Assembly (NCBI GenBank): GCA_964019335.1
Contig: OZ025682.1
Span: forward strand, 310,001-374,000
Origin: Diplonema japonicum
Lineage: Eukaryota > Euglenozoa > Diplonemea > Diplonemida > Diplonemidae
DNA length: 64,000 nucleotides
Direction of reading: 5' to 3'
Each line of letters begins with the position of its first letter. Position 1 is the first letter of the stretch. Positions 54,632 through 64,000 of the stretch are shown in pieces. A program made the translations under genes and the position numbers. Under the pieces are notes generated by a model. The model did no database searches and was not told the origin of the DNA. It saw nothing but the letters and a program-made list of their open reading frames with translations.

Positions 54632-54827
54632 CACACAAACAAAAAAAGAAAAAAAAAAACCTCCCCTCCTTGTTTTCTTAAACAAGAACCCGGCAAAAAA
54701 AAAAACCCCCCTCCTTTTTTAGATTCCTTTTTTTATAGTTCACTTTTTTGTTCTCCCCCTCCCGCTCCGATTATGAAAAAAAAACATCAAAAAAAAAAAG
54801 GCGGCAAACAAAAAAAGAAACGGGGGA

Positions 54828-57170
54828 ATGAGCGAGTCTCCGGAGCAGCAAGACCAACCCGCCCCGACCCCGCAGTTCAGTCTGTGGGCAACGGAGGGAT
54901 CGTTGTTGGGGGCGGACCAGGATGGGAACCCTGTGGCCATGGCGGTGAGGAAAAACCAAAGGGTGGACGTCGACGAGAACGGGGCGGAAAGGGGCCTGGT
55001 GAAGTGGGTAAAGTACAAGAGAGACCTGACGGGAACCGTCAACATGACAGTGGCAACCATCATGGGGGACCCCACGTCTGTCCCCGACGTGAAACTAGCA
55101 ACGGAAGAGTTTCTACTTCTCGTCCGGCACAAAACGATTCACATAGTGGCCGGCGATCAGGCACGAACGGTGACGTTGAAACCGGGCAGCACCTTGACAA
55201 AGAACGACATTGCGGAGCTCATGAACTTTGGGAAGAACGAAAACTTTACCATCCAGAACACGGGCCTCTCCTTGCCGGTCCACTACGACTCCATCCCAGC
55301 GGACACCGCGGTCAGAATATCAATCCTACCCAAAACAATTTTGGTTGATCGAGACCCTGTTCTGTTCGAGGTGGAAGGCCCCCGCGTCGTGTCCTTGCAG
55401 ATCAACCGTTCACACACTGTGAAAGAAGCTATGAAAGAGATCGCCGTTCTCATACCAGGGCCCTTGTTCGACCTGTACACCAAGAACTGGACAAAAATAC
55501 AAGATTTCAATTTTAAAAACCTCGCAGACGGGTCAAGGATCCGGCACGTGTGCCATCCCAAAATCATTAAGATCCCACAAGGTGACAAGGTGACAGAGAT
55601 AGCCATCGACACGAAGAAGACCCTGAAGCAAACCGTCGCGTTCATCACGACAACCTTGAAACTCCCGGACACAAACTGGCTTTTACGCGACAAGGAAAGA
55701 AAGGAGATGATGCCGAGCTGGAAGTCTGTCGACCACAACGCAACATATAACCTGATCCCAACTGACAAGAGCCTTTCGATCACAGGGTTCTCGGAAAGGA
55801 TGGAGGATGTGAAGGTTGGAACGATGTCGGAGCCTGTGTACGATGTTGAGGCGGCTTTTAACATACAAAACCAGTTTTTTTCGTTCGGGAAGAGAAAGGA
55901 TCCGAAGGAAGGGGAGGATTTCTGCTTGGAGTTGAGACCGCTGACAATAACGATAGTCAGCTTCGCTGAGACGTCTGAGGTGACCATCTCACAAGAAGAC
56001 TGCACGGAGCAGATTCGAAACCACGTCAACGCCCTCACAGAACTCACCTCGGGGGACTGGGACCTGTGCTACTCGGCGTCGTCTCCACCGTTGTCCTCAC
56101 CGTACAGTTACTCACAGTTCACCCGATCGGCAAAGAAATACCATGTTGTCTGCAAGGCGAAGCAGATTTCCGTTCGGTTCAACCGGATAACCACCGTTAG
56201 TATACCGGTAGGCGTCCGGCATAATGAGATGTTGAAACAGTTGAAACGAGATTTTCAGATTTCAGCGGCTGTAGATGTTGTGAGCCTCCCTGAACGGGAA
56301 CCCGCGGACATCAGTTGGGTAAAGGCCAAGTCCGGAATGGAAATCGAGCTGGTGGAGCGGGTGAAATACGTCACCGTTCAAAAAGAAGAACTGTGGCCGC
56401 ACGAGATTTCAGGCGGCGCAAACGAGGCCACAGTGGAGCTGACGAACGGACAGACTGCCGAAGCAACGTGGAAGACCATTGTGAACATCTTCGATTTACA
56501 AACGATCTCCAACGAACTGCACGTCAACGTGTCATCCTTGTACCTAACCTCAACCAGCAGTGACGAACCCGTCACGAATCTTGCGTACGCAACAATGCGG
56601 CACGACTCGGTATTGGTGCTGTGCTTGCCTCGAAAAAAGATTATTGTGTCCTCCGCCATACATTCTGACCTCGACGGGGGCATCGTTGTGAACCCGGGGG
56701 ACACCCATGATACCGTCTTGAAAAAGATCGAAACGACGTTCGGTGCCGATCGCAAGCGGTACCGGTTGCTGGGACCTTACCCAGCAAAGCAGGAGGAGGC
56801 GAGAAAGACGGATTCGTTGACGCCGAACTCACTTGCGTACCTTGCGCTGCCTGAGAACGCCTTCTCGTACTTTCTTCTGTGTCCTCCGAAAATGATATCA
56901 GTCCTTTCCAGTGAGGACGATGACATCGACACCGTTTGGGTCTCGTTCGCGACAACCTACTCCGAGGTACTCGTGGCCATCGCGAAGGCTTTCGGCGTGG
57001 CCAAAACCCCCACCTATCTGGAGACCGAAGACGGCGCCAGGGTGGACTCTATTACTTATCACACGGTACGTAGAAGAAGAAGAAAAAAAAAAAAAAAAAG
57101 AAAGAAAAAAAAACAGGTGAACCCATTGGTAGTATACACTGCACATTGGACGAGGGAGAAAAAAGCTTGA
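54828..57170 (+). CDS. Protein of tandem ubiquitin-like (beta-grasp) repeats
   Basis: Protein of 763 residues, exons 54828-57065 and 57117-57170 (intron of 51 nt, in frame if unspliced). After about 95 residues, a unit recurs about nine times, each opening with a beta strand of the form [KL]-x-[IVL]-x-[IV]: HKTIHIV, PKTILVD, PKIIKIP, DKSLSIT, PLTITIV, AKQISVR, VKYVTVQ, RKKIIVS, PKMISVL, at about 101, 168, 244, 315, 372, 445, 513, 603 and 688. Each is followed by a hydrophobic strand, a helix (VKEAMKEIAVLI; LKQTVAFITTTL; HDTVLKKIETTF; YSEVLVAIAKAF) and a short closing strand, which is the beta-grasp order of ubiquitin. Identity between units is low and no unit ends in Gly-Gly. A structural or scaffolding role is likelier than a conjugated modifier. 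Confidence 0.7.
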   Translation: MSESPEQQDQPAPTPQFSLWATEGSLLGADQDGNPVAMAVRKNQRVDVDENGAERGLVKWVKYKRDLTGTVNMTVATIMGDPTSVPDVKLATEEFLLLVRHKTIHIVAGDQARTVTLKPGSTLTKNDIAELMNFGKNENFTIQNTGLSLPVHYDSIPADTAVRISILPKTILVDRDPVLFEVEGPRVVSLQINRSHTVKEAMKEIAVLIPGPLFDLYTKNWTKIQDFNFKNLADGSRIRHVCHPKIIKIPQGDKVTEIAIDTKKTLKQTVAFITTTLKLPDTNWLLRDKERKEMMPSWKSVDHNATYNLIPTDKSLSITGFSERMEDVKVGTMSEPVYDVEAAFNIQNQFFSFGKRKDPKEGEDFCLELRPLTITIVSFAETSEVTISQEDCTEQIRNHVNALTELTSGDWDLCYSASSPPLSSPYSYSQFTRSAKKYHVVCKAKQISVRFNRITTVSIPVGVRHNEMLKQLKRDFQISAAVDVVSLPEREPADISWVKAKSGMEIELVERVKYVTVQKEELWPHEISGGANEATVELTNGQTAEATWKTIVNIFDLQTISNELHVNVSSLYLTSTSSDEPVTNLAYATMRHDSVLVLCLPRKKIIVSSAIHSDLDGGIVVNPGDTHDTVLKKIETTFGADRKRYRLLGPYPAKQEEARKTDSLTPNSLAYLALPENAFSYFLLCPPKMISVLSSEDDDIDTVWVSFATTYSEVLVAIAKAFGVAKTPTYLETEDGARVDSITYHTVRRRRRKKKKKRKKKKQVNPLVVYTAHWTREKKA

Positions 57171-57350
57171 AAAGCTTTGAAATGTAAGACGTCGTTTTCT
57201 TTTTTTTCTTTTTGTATTTTTTTCCTTCATTGTGCACATTGATAGAAGACCAGCTTCAGAAAAAAAGAAGAAGCAAAAAAAAGAAGTCCATTTTTCTTCT
57301 TTTTCCCCCTCCCTTTTTTTTTTTTTTCATTTCCACAGGAGTGGGGGGAA

Positions 57351-58622
57351 ATGGCGGAAGGAGAAAGGGAGAGGGTAGAGAATGACACGAAGGATGAAGA
57401 GGAGGAAGAACGAGAACAGCCAGCCAAAGAGGCACCTATAGGGAGAAAACCGATGGTGACGGAAGACGACTTGAAAGGACCCGATTCAAGAATGTTAGCA
57501 AGACTGCTGGCTCTCTTCGGCCTGAGCGCCGAAGAAGAGCTCATGATCCTATTCTTGATGTTTGCAGGGGTGTATGTGACGGCGAAGAAGATCATGAAGG
57601 CGTTAGTGGGACTATCGCCTTCGGTAGCTCTTTCAGGCGCTGCAGCTGGCGGGCTTTCAGGCCAAGGTGTGAAATTCTTCTCTGAAAGATTCAAGATGGA
57701 CGTACGCCTCACCGAATGCATCCACACCATGGTTAGAAACACCCCAGCTTCTAATTTCTTCAACAAATGGCGCCCCTGCCCTGAGTACAACTTCAGAACA
57801 GCACAGCGTGAATGGGTCTTACGAGGACCGTCGGCTGTGTTTACATCCCCTGTTTGGAAAATATCACCGATTACATGGGGGTTAAGACTGTGCATGTACC
57901 AAAACCTATTATATGAAATGACACGAGGCGACCCAGAAGAGCCTAGCTTGACAAGGGGCTTCGCCACAAGGTTCTGCTGTGGGGCTACATCTGAGGTGTT
58001 CGCAAGGTTATGCACCTCACCAGTTTTGGCATATTCCAGATATGGTAGTTTCTTGGGTGTGCGGGCATTTCAAGGGCAGCCTTCCTTGCTGGTAGAGGCA
58101 CCTCATATGGGCTTGCTTCTAGGGGTGTATGGTGGAATGAAGGAAAAACTAGGAGGGGGTTTGGCCGTAGATGCTCTCTGTGGGATCGTGTCATCCTTCG
58201 CTGCAACGTGTGCAACCCACCAAGCTCGGCAGTACAGGGAGCGGTCTCGACACCTGCACACAGAGTCCTCCACGTTTTACCACCCGCGGCCTTACTCATT
58301 CCTCCCGTTGCGGGATATTTTGTCTGTTAGGGTGCCTCAAGCGGCGGTGCTCTTTCCCCTCTTCACCTTCATTGTGTCCTTGACCAAGCCTGAGTTGGCT
58401 TCGGGAGGTCTTGTTGGGTGGGATGAGCCTCCTGAGATTGACAAATTTGGTGAACCTATCTATGAGAGAGTAGAGACTGTTAAAGGGATTTTTAGTATGT
58501 GTCACCCAAGAAGAAGAAAAAAAAAAAAAATTCCAGCGGGGATCCCCGAATCGCGGCAAACGTATTCATACCGTGAAAAACGAGCGAAAGCTGCAGTTGA
58601 AGAATTGAAGAGGAAGGAGTGA
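57351..58622 (+). CDS. Possible carrier-like membrane protein
   Basis: Protein of 409 residues if the intron at 58495-58536 (GTATGT to TTCCAG, 42 nt) is removed; unspliced it would carry an extra Arg/Lys string. Acidic N-terminus, then hydrophobic segments at about 60-80 (EELMILFLMFAGVYVTAKK), 85-100 (SVALSGAAAGGLSGQGV), 205-225, 240-265 (PHMGLLLGVYGGM), 270-285 and 330-345 (VLFPLFTFIVSL). The Gly/Ala/Ser-rich helices with FATRFCCGATSEVFARLCTSP recall diverged mitochondrial carriers, but no PxD/ExxR signature is clear. Function unknown. Confidence 0.55.
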   Translation: MAEGERERVENDTKDEEEEEREQPAKEAPIGRKPMVTEDDLKGPDSRMLARLLALFGLSAEEELMILFLMFAGVYVTAKKIMKALVGLSPSVALSGAAAGGLSGQGVKFFSERFKMDVRLTECIHTMVRNTPASNFFNKWRPCPEYNFRTAQREWVLRGPSAVFTSPVWKISPITWGLRLCMYQNLLYEMTRGDPEEPSLTRGFATRFCCGATSEVFARLCTSPVLAYSRYGSFLGVRAFQGQPSLLVEAPHMGLLLGVYGGMKEKLGGGLAVDALCGIVSSFAATCATHQARQYRERSRHLHTESSTFYHPRPYSFLPLRDILSVRVPQAAVLFPLFTFIVSLTKPELASGGLVGWDEPPEIDKFGEPIYERVETVKGIFSMCHPRRRKKKKIPAGIPESRQTYSYREKRAKAAVEELKRKE

Positions 58623-58748
58623 ATTCTTTTTCTCCCCCCAAGCTGTTGATGCAGCCCAACTATGCCCCTCCTTTTTTTTTTTTTTTTGTGTGTGTGTACC
58701 CAATTTTTTCAAAAAAAAAAAGGAAGCGGGAAAAAAGGGAAAAAAGAA

Positions 58749-60074
58749 ATGGTGAACGCAACTTTAGAGCTGTACATTAAGTGCTGTGAGGATTTAAAGG
58801 TGGCGCCGGATCCTGCGGTGATAGGGACCCTCCGAACAGGGAGCTCGTTCCTCGAGGTGACCCTTAGCACAAGAGACGCGGAGGGGAGGTGGCTGGCGTT
58901 GGTGGAGATGTTGCTCGGCGGAAGCGAACACCTCGACACCCAACACTTCAGAAAAAGAAGAGCTTCATCCGTAACAGGCGAGCTGCCCTACGCCTCCAAG
59001 ATCAACCACTTAGACCTCAGAGGGTACGCTTGCGTCGGAAGGAACGGCGGGAACCTCCTAACCCCACTGTTAAAATGCACTAACCACTTAGAGTATCTAA
59101 ACATGGCAGAGTGCGTAGTTGACAAAAGAGGGTGCGAGGCCATCATCGAGGGTTTAAAAGAGAACTCATCACTCCGAACATTGATTTTAGATGGAAACCC
59201 AATTCACGAAGATGGTGCTGCCGTACTTGCAGCGGGGATCGAGGATCTTAAGGAGTCGCTTCCTTTAGAAGTGTTGGATATTACAAACACGGCGGCTTCA
59301 TTCCACGGTGTAACGCGGGTGGAAACGTCTGTTTCTGAAGTGAACGCTATCCGGGACCCCCCGGCGGTGCCTCTCGTGGTTTTAACAGAGAGGAATTTCA
59401 GCAACGAGGAATTAGCAAATTCCATCTCGCACGGTCTGGCAACGGTTGCAGCGTTGTTCGGATGTTACATGTTGCTTCCTAAGGCACAGGCGAGATCTGA
59501 TATCGACTTCCTTGGATGCTTTGTGTTCATGCTTTCAATGTTAACATGTTACGTTTCATCAACGTTGTACCACAGTATGTACATGCTGCGAAGGACGCAG
59601 TTGATTTTCAGAGTTTTGGACCATTCTGCTATTTATTTGCTAATCGCGGGGACGTACACCCCTATGGTTTTGACGAACTTCGCGGACATCCCTGAATGTC
59701 AAACCCTGTTGATTCTGCAATGGGTTGCCGCCTTTGTGGGGATCAGTTTGAAGGCGTTCGGTGGGAACACAAAGGAAGCCGGGAAGATACAATTGTTGCT
59801 CTTCCTCGGGATGGGGTGGGCTGCCGTCACCATCGCCCCGCATATTCTGTCCCAACCTGTTTTCTTCAGAAACTGTGTTATTATCGGTGGGCTCTTCTAC
59901 ACAGTCGGAATCTTCTTCTTCATAAGAGGCGATGTGTGGCCTATGTACCATGCTGTGTGGCATCTTTTTGTCATTGCGGGTGGTGTTGCGCATTACCTTG
60001 CTATTTACTCGAACTATTTGCCCCAAGCGTCTACTGCAGTGGTTGCCCCGGGTGTGTGCGCTGCGTCGATGTAA
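58749..60074 (+). CDS. LRR-hemolysin III (AdipoR-family) fusion
   Basis: Protein of 441 residues. Residues about 85-175 hold leucine-rich repeats of the ribonuclease-inhibitor type: INHLDLRGYA, LEYLNMAECVVDKRGCEAI, LRTLILDGNPIHEDGAAVLAAGI, LEVLDITN. Residues about 220-430 are a seven-helix hemolysin III/PAQR domain with NEELANSISHGLATVAALFG, YVSSTLYHSM, VLDHSAIYLLIAGTYTPMVL and WPMYHAVWHLFVIAGGVAHYLAIY, which keep the S, H, D and H-x3-H metal-site residues of the family. Bacterial relatives were named for pore-forming activity and eukaryotic PAQRs act as receptors or ceramidases. The LRR part would lie on the cytosolic side if the topology follows HlyIII. Single exon; start is the first ATG after the A run. 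Confidence 0.85.
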   Translation: MVNATLELYIKCCEDLKVAPDPAVIGTLRTGSSFLEVTLSTRDAEGRWLALVEMLLGGSEHLDTQHFRKRRASSVTGELPYASKINHLDLRGYACVGRNGGNLLTPLLKCTNHLEYLNMAECVVDKRGCEAIIEGLKENSSLRTLILDGNPIHEDGAAVLAAGIEDLKESLPLEVLDITNTAASFHGVTRVETSVSEVNAIRDPPAVPLVVLTERNFSNEELANSISHGLATVAALFGCYMLLPKAQARSDIDFLGCFVFMLSMLTCYVSSTLYHSMYMLRRTQLIFRVLDHSAIYLLIAGTYTPMVLTNFADIPECQTLLILQWVAAFVGISLKAFGGNTKEAGKIQLLLFLGMGWAAVTIAPHILSQPVFFRNCVIIGGLFYTVGIFFFIRGDVWPMYHAVWHLFVIAGGVAHYLAIYSNYLPQASTAVVAPGVCAASM

Positions 60075-60965
60075 AAAAGAAATTGAGGGGTAGGAAGGGG
60101 GGGAAAAAAAAGGAGGACATAGTGAAGAGCGTGTGATGTCCGTCTCTCCAGTTTTTTTTTTTTTTTTCTCTTTTTTTTTTTTCCACAAAGACATAGGTCA
60201 TAATGAATTTTTTTTTTTTTTTTGTGTATTACACCATTTTTTTATTTTCACACCCCGCTTTCGTGTTTCATGGCTCTTTCTCCGGTTTCACCGGCCAACA
60301 AAAGCCTAATGGATCTACTTCCCCCTCTGACTCTTGTGTAATTTACTTACTTACCTATAGGTCCACTCAAGAGAGTGGCGTTTGCTTCTTCCCCTCCTCC
60401 CGGTGGCACTTAGTGTTGGCGGAACGCTTTAGAAAAAAAAAAAAAAAAAAAAAAAGATTTAGTGCCCGGTACTGTTTTGTTTTTCTTAAATTCTTTCCGT
60501 CAGCAGAAAAAAAAAAAAAAAAAAAAAGCACACAAAATTAGCAACAAACTCAACGTTTCTTTCTTTCCCTTCTTCTTTTTTTTCTTTTCTTTTTTTTTTC
60601 TCTTTTTTTTTTAGGCAGCAAGGCCAAGTCTCAGGTGTGTGACGACAGCTCCCCTTAAGCTAGTCGAAATGAGGAACTGTGTACTTTTTTTGCCCTCTCA
60701 CAAATGCCATTATTAGCAGCAATGGGTAAACAGAGGAAGGGAAGGAGGGTAGACCAAGTGATGGGTCTATTAAATACTAACGTTTTAAGCCGAGTACTTA
60801 ACCTCACAGTCTTATACCCTCTTTGCCTTCTCGAAAGTTCCTGCCCCCCCCCACCCCGACATAGGTTTTAAAAAAAACTTTTTTTTTTTTTTTTTTATGC
60901 GAAGTTTTTTTTGTTAAAAACTTCAAAAAAAAAAAAAACCCCCTAACAACAGGAAAAAGGGGGCA
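60075..60965. other. Intergenic
   Basis: T and A runs around complex segments at 60240-60430 and 60615-60840 that have no open frame of note. TTTTTTAGGC at about 60608-60616 again shows a T run and AG. No RNA gene recognised. Confidence 0.6.
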
Positions 60966-63437
60966 ATGTCAGATGGGGCGAAGGAGGACGCGATGCGTGA
61001 GATATTCACGATTATCGACACTGACCAATCAGGGAACGTGACCTTGAAGCAACTCCAGGACATGTTGGAAAAGATAAGACTGACCCATAAGAAGTACTCG
61101 GGAGACGCTCTGCACGTACCTGACTCGTCACAGGACGACAAATTGAATTTTGAAGAGTTCCAAAGCAACGCCCTACACCTGATAGAACGCCTAGGGCTGA
61201 CCCAAGACGAAGCGCTCATAAAGGTGAAGGGTGGCAGGCTTCCTGAAGAAGAGCGTGTTCTGCAACAACTCTTCGAGGTCGTGGACATCGATGGCGGAGG
61301 CAGCATCACCAAGGACGAATTACGTGAAATGAGCAATGTCGTGAACCCGGGCCTCAACGACCAAGACATTCTACGCCTGATGCTCACTGCAGACACAGAC
61401 CGTGGTGGGGACATTGACTACGACGAGTTCTGCACGTTCGTCCACAACGCGAGATTTGACATAGATCTCAATGATGCTATTGCGAAACTACAGCGTGCGT
61501 TTGAAGAAGCAAGGGCTCGTCTGGAACAGTCAAAACGTGCATTTGAAGAGCAGGTTTTACCAGCTCCTGCAGCAAAGCTCACCCCTGCGGAAGCCGCACG
61601 TCTTAAAAGAGAGAAACGAAAGAAAGCCACACAGTCCGAGCTCACCGGCGAGAAGCTATTCTCCGAAGAGGCAACCTTTCGCTCCGCCATCATCGCTGAA
61701 GAAGACGAATCGTGGGGAATGCTTTCATCAGGCGCCGGTGCCGCCTTCGACGAGTACCTCACTGCGGAGAAGATCGAGCGTGATCGCGACCATGAACGCC
61801 GTTTGCGTGAGTACATCGGAGGCGGTGGCGACAAACAGCGCAACGATTACAGCAAGGCACGCGAGAAGCGAAGGCTTGAAAAGCTGCAACACAGCAAGGA
61901 AAAGTCGTCCGAAATGCGTTACCAGCTCGAAGACAGGGTCGCCTCACAACAAAACCAAATGCTGTGCTTCGGGCAGCAATTCAAAGTCCTTCGCCAGTAT
62001 CTCAACAAGGGCACCGAGTACGTCCGGCTGGAGGCCGATCGAGAATTCACCGACTTACAAAAAACCATCCCCAAGAGGAACGAGGAGATCACTTCCTCAC
62101 TGAACAGGGTCGACTCCATGCTAGTAACCGTGGGCCGGGCGTTGATGCAAGAAAGCATGGTACTGCACGCTGACGGGCACAAGGACGTGTTGAAGTCCTT
62201 CGAAGGCAACCCAGACTTCACATGGCTGAGCACAGGACAGGGCGCGGACCAGCCAAAGCAACGAACCCAAAACAGCAGAATCACAGCCACCCATGTCAAC
62301 TTCAGCGATACAAGCAATTTACACGGATCTGTGGAACCATCCAGCATGACAATGACAATGCAAGAGTTGAAGAAGTACCTATGGGCAACATACAGGCACT
62401 ACCAGAGCACCGGTGAAGGTTTGACATTTCTGGACTTTCAGAAATTGGTAGCGGACGTTAAGGTGCAAGTCGCCGGGTCGATCTCGGTACTGTGGGCTAA
62501 CGCGTTGAAGAAGAAGGAGGACTCGGAGGTACTGGGCCTTCGCAGTCTGGATGACGCCTTCTACCAAGGGCACAGCCAGGCGCTCGGCAACGACGACGTC
62601 TCAGCACCAGACAGAATAGACTTCCACCAGTTCGCGAACCTTGTCCTGCTGCTCGCATGCGAGCGGTACATCGCATCACCGTCGTCGACCCCGCAGTACA
62701 AACTGCAATGCTTCCTAATGAACGAGATCTTGCCACTCTTACCCCACGAGTCGCTGACGCACCTCACCACCGACATTGTCGAGTCGCCGCTGTTGATGTT
62801 GAACAACAGCAAGCTTCCCACGATCCCGTTACTACTGGAGGAACACCTCGACGTGCTGCTGCCCGTTGCCAACAAGATCAAGAAGGACATCATGGCGTAC
62901 ATCGAGGGACGGCAGTACAGCTGGAAAGCAATAGAAACGGAGAACACCTTTCTAGAACGCAGTGTGACAGGGGCTGTGGAATTCCTGGCGTCCATGGACG
63001 TCATGGTGGTAAGACATGAGATGCGGTTACCAAAGGTACCGCTGAGCTCAGGTGCAAGGAGTGCAGTGCGTGCATTACAGGGCGACAAGGGCCACCCTGT
63101 TCTTCCGTTGAAGGACGTTACGAATTATCTGGTGTACAGGGCTGCCGTTGTTGGGCGCTCTGCTCTTAGAGAGGTCGTGTCGCGTGGTATCAGAGAGCTC
63201 CTTGCATCTACCTACCCGGCCCTCCCAACCCCTGACCTCAATCTCGATACCTCTCAAGAGGCAGTTCCTTTCCCCATGTTCCTGGCCCTTTGTGCTCGAG
63301 TTGCGACCTATACCTCTGTCGCAGCGACGTTTCCCTCACCACCACCGCCTCCCAAGGGGTTGTCCACCAATTCCATTCCTGTTTATAATTTTATCCAGCT
63401 GCTCACCCATGCAAACCATTACGTCCTTACCTTGTAG
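60966..63437 (+). CDS. Large EF-hand calcium-binding coiled-coil protein
   Basis: Protein of 823 residues. Canonical EF-hand loops are DTDQSGNVTLKQ (about 18-29), DIDGGGSITKDE (about 108-119) and DTDRGGDIDYDE (about 144-155); a fourth at about 54-65 (DSSQDDKLNFEE) lacks the Gly. A long charged helix/coiled coil follows (about 175-330), including ARLEQSKRAFEE, and a globular helical part to the end. Calcium sensing at the N-terminus with a structural tail is likely, as in many flagellar or cortical protist proteins. Single exon. No exact family recognised. Confidence 0.8.
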   Translation: MSDGAKEDAMREIFTIIDTDQSGNVTLKQLQDMLEKIRLTHKKYSGDALHVPDSSQDDKLNFEEFQSNALHLIERLGLTQDEALIKVKGGRLPEEERVLQQLFEVVDIDGGGSITKDELREMSNVVNPGLNDQDILRLMLTADTDRGGDIDYDEFCTFVHNARFDIDLNDAIAKLQRAFEEARARLEQSKRAFEEQVLPAPAAKLTPAEAARLKREKRKKATQSELTGEKLFSEEATFRSAIIAEEDESWGMLSSGAGAAFDEYLTAEKIERDRDHERRLREYIGGGGDKQRNDYSKAREKRRLEKLQHSKEKSSEMRYQLEDRVASQQNQMLCFGQQFKVLRQYLNKGTEYVRLEADREFTDLQKTIPKRNEEITSSLNRVDSMLVTVGRALMQESMVLHADGHKDVLKSFEGNPDFTWLSTGQGADQPKQRTQNSRITATHVNFSDTSNLHGSVEPSSMTMTMQELKKYLWATYRHYQSTGEGLTFLDFQKLVADVKVQVAGSISVLWANALKKKEDSEVLGLRSLDDAFYQGHSQALGNDDVSAPDRIDFHQFANLVLLLACERYIASPSSTPQYKLQCFLMNEILPLLPHESLTHLTTDIVESPLLMLNNSKLPTIPLLLEEHLDVLLPVANKIKKDIMAYIEGRQYSWKAIETENTFLERSVTGAVEFLASMDVMVVRHEMRLPKVPLSSGARSAVRALQGDKGHPVLPLKDVTNYLVYRAAVVGRSALREVVSRGIRELLASTYPALPTPDLNLDTSQEAVPFPMFLALCARVATYTSVAATFPSPPPPPKGLSTNSIPVYNFIQLLTHANHYVLTL

Positions 63438-63718
63438 ATTTTTACGGGTATTTTGGATTGTCTTTTTTATTATTATTTGATTCCCCTTTTATTTATAGAG
63501 TTATTGTATTTTTTTTTCTTTTTCTTTTTTTTTTCTTGCGTCATTTTCTCTATAAATCAACACAGCAAATACACAAAAAAAAAAAAGAAAATCGGGGAAA
63601 ATAAAGGCTCCCATTTTTTTGTATGATGTGTTGAGCCAGAAGTAGTTACCCTCCCCCTCCCCCCCCCGAGAAGATATATTTTTTTGGGGAGAAAAGGGAG
63701 GGCTACGCATCTTAAGGG

Positions 63719-64000
63719 ATGCCTGAGAAAGAAAACCTTACGTTTGTGATTCAGAACAAACTGTTTACGTATCAGGGGCAGACAGAACACCGGGAACGAG
63801 ATTTCTTTCAGCTTTTCATCAAAGCGTTGAAAGGAACACCCAGCAACAATGTGACTAGTGGGATCAAGTCTTTTAGGGAGAATCTTCCTGAGTCGGTTCT
63901 GACTGACGAAGATCTAGCCGCTCTGTATCAGAAACACGAAAAGAGGAGAGTGGACCGGGATAATAAGCGCAAGGCAGGGAAACGGCTAAAAATAGAGAAA
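63719..64000 (+). CDS. Unknown protein, 3' partial
   Basis: Open from ATG at 63719 to the window end, 94 codons without a stop. It begins MPEKENLTFVIQNKLFTYQG, has RERDFFQLFIKALKG and a very basic stretch KRRVDRDNKRKAGKRLKIEK, which could be a nuclear signal or RNA-binding part. Non-repetitive codons and the shared strand support a real gene. No family recognised from the visible part. Confidence 0.6.
   Translation, partial: MPEKENLTFVIQNKLFTYQGQTEHRERDFFQLFIKALKGTPSNNVTSGIKSFRENLPESVLTDEDLAALYQKHEKRRVDRDNKRKAGKRLKIEK

Overview
This is a eukaryotic nuclear contig from a protist. It is very rich in homopolymer runs: A, T, C and G tracts of 10 to 55 bases fill the spaces between genes and most introns. 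Every gene I can support, 24 genes (one of them a small ORF) plus two pseudogenes, lies on the + strand. Eighteen introns are inferred in the intact genes from reading frame and family alignment. They are very short (35 to 67 nt), with GT[AG]-AG borders and often little but a homopolymer inside. Most start codons follow a pyrimidine tract and an AG. One-strand gene order over 64 kb, pyrimidine-AG leaders and a beta-tubulin fragment that fits the euglenozoan form all suggest a euglenozoan that trans-splices a leader. The many short cis-introns argue against a kinetoplastid and make a diplonemid-like organism the best guess. This is inference; no spliced-leader or rRNA gene lies in the window.

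Layout: 1-599 end of an HMG-box-like protein; 1287-2935 SAP-PARP; 3524-5394 CDV3-like coiled coil; 6647-7237 four-repeat basic protein; 7572-8079 broken beta-tubulin; 8805-11075 TPR-GT41 glycosyltransferase with a signal peptide; 11161-12407 histone stem-loop binding protein fused to a PB1 domain; 13497-19457 alpha-2-macroglobulin-like protein without its thioester; 20883-23374 and 23804-28576 tandem myosins, the first frameshifted; 29558-31165 katanin p60; 31455-33110 CCCH-finger protein kinase; 33795-34820 cathepsin L-like protease; 35312-36589 and 36725-37267 coiled-coil proteins, the second with a CaaX box; 37463-41545 multi-pass membrane class 3 lipase.

From 41546 to 44871 there is no host gene. 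This gap holds a CA repeat and a 1.5 kb inverted-repeat element (43066-44545) that looks like a non-autonomous DNA transposon. Genes resume with a Sip5-like RING protein (44872-45708), a Ser/Thr kinase (45805-46725), a possible 55-residue ORF (48076-48243), a CSPP1-like coiled-coil protein (49179-51566), a PDZ-like coiled-coil protein (52097-54631), a protein made of about nine ubiquitin-like repeats (54828-57170), a possible carrier-like membrane protein (57351-58622), an LRR-hemolysin III fusion (58749-60074), an EF-hand protein (60966-63437) and the start of an unknown gene (63719-64000).

The genes do not form one pathway. Several concern the cytoskeleton or cilium (myosins, katanin, tubulin remnant, CSPP1-like protein), several concern signalling (kinases, EF-hand, RING, HlyIII, lipase), and several are unusual domain fusions. 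The most notable candidates are the SLBP-PB1 fusion, the ubiquitin-like-repeat protein, the LRR-HlyIII fusion, the multi-pass membrane lipase and the homopolymer introns.
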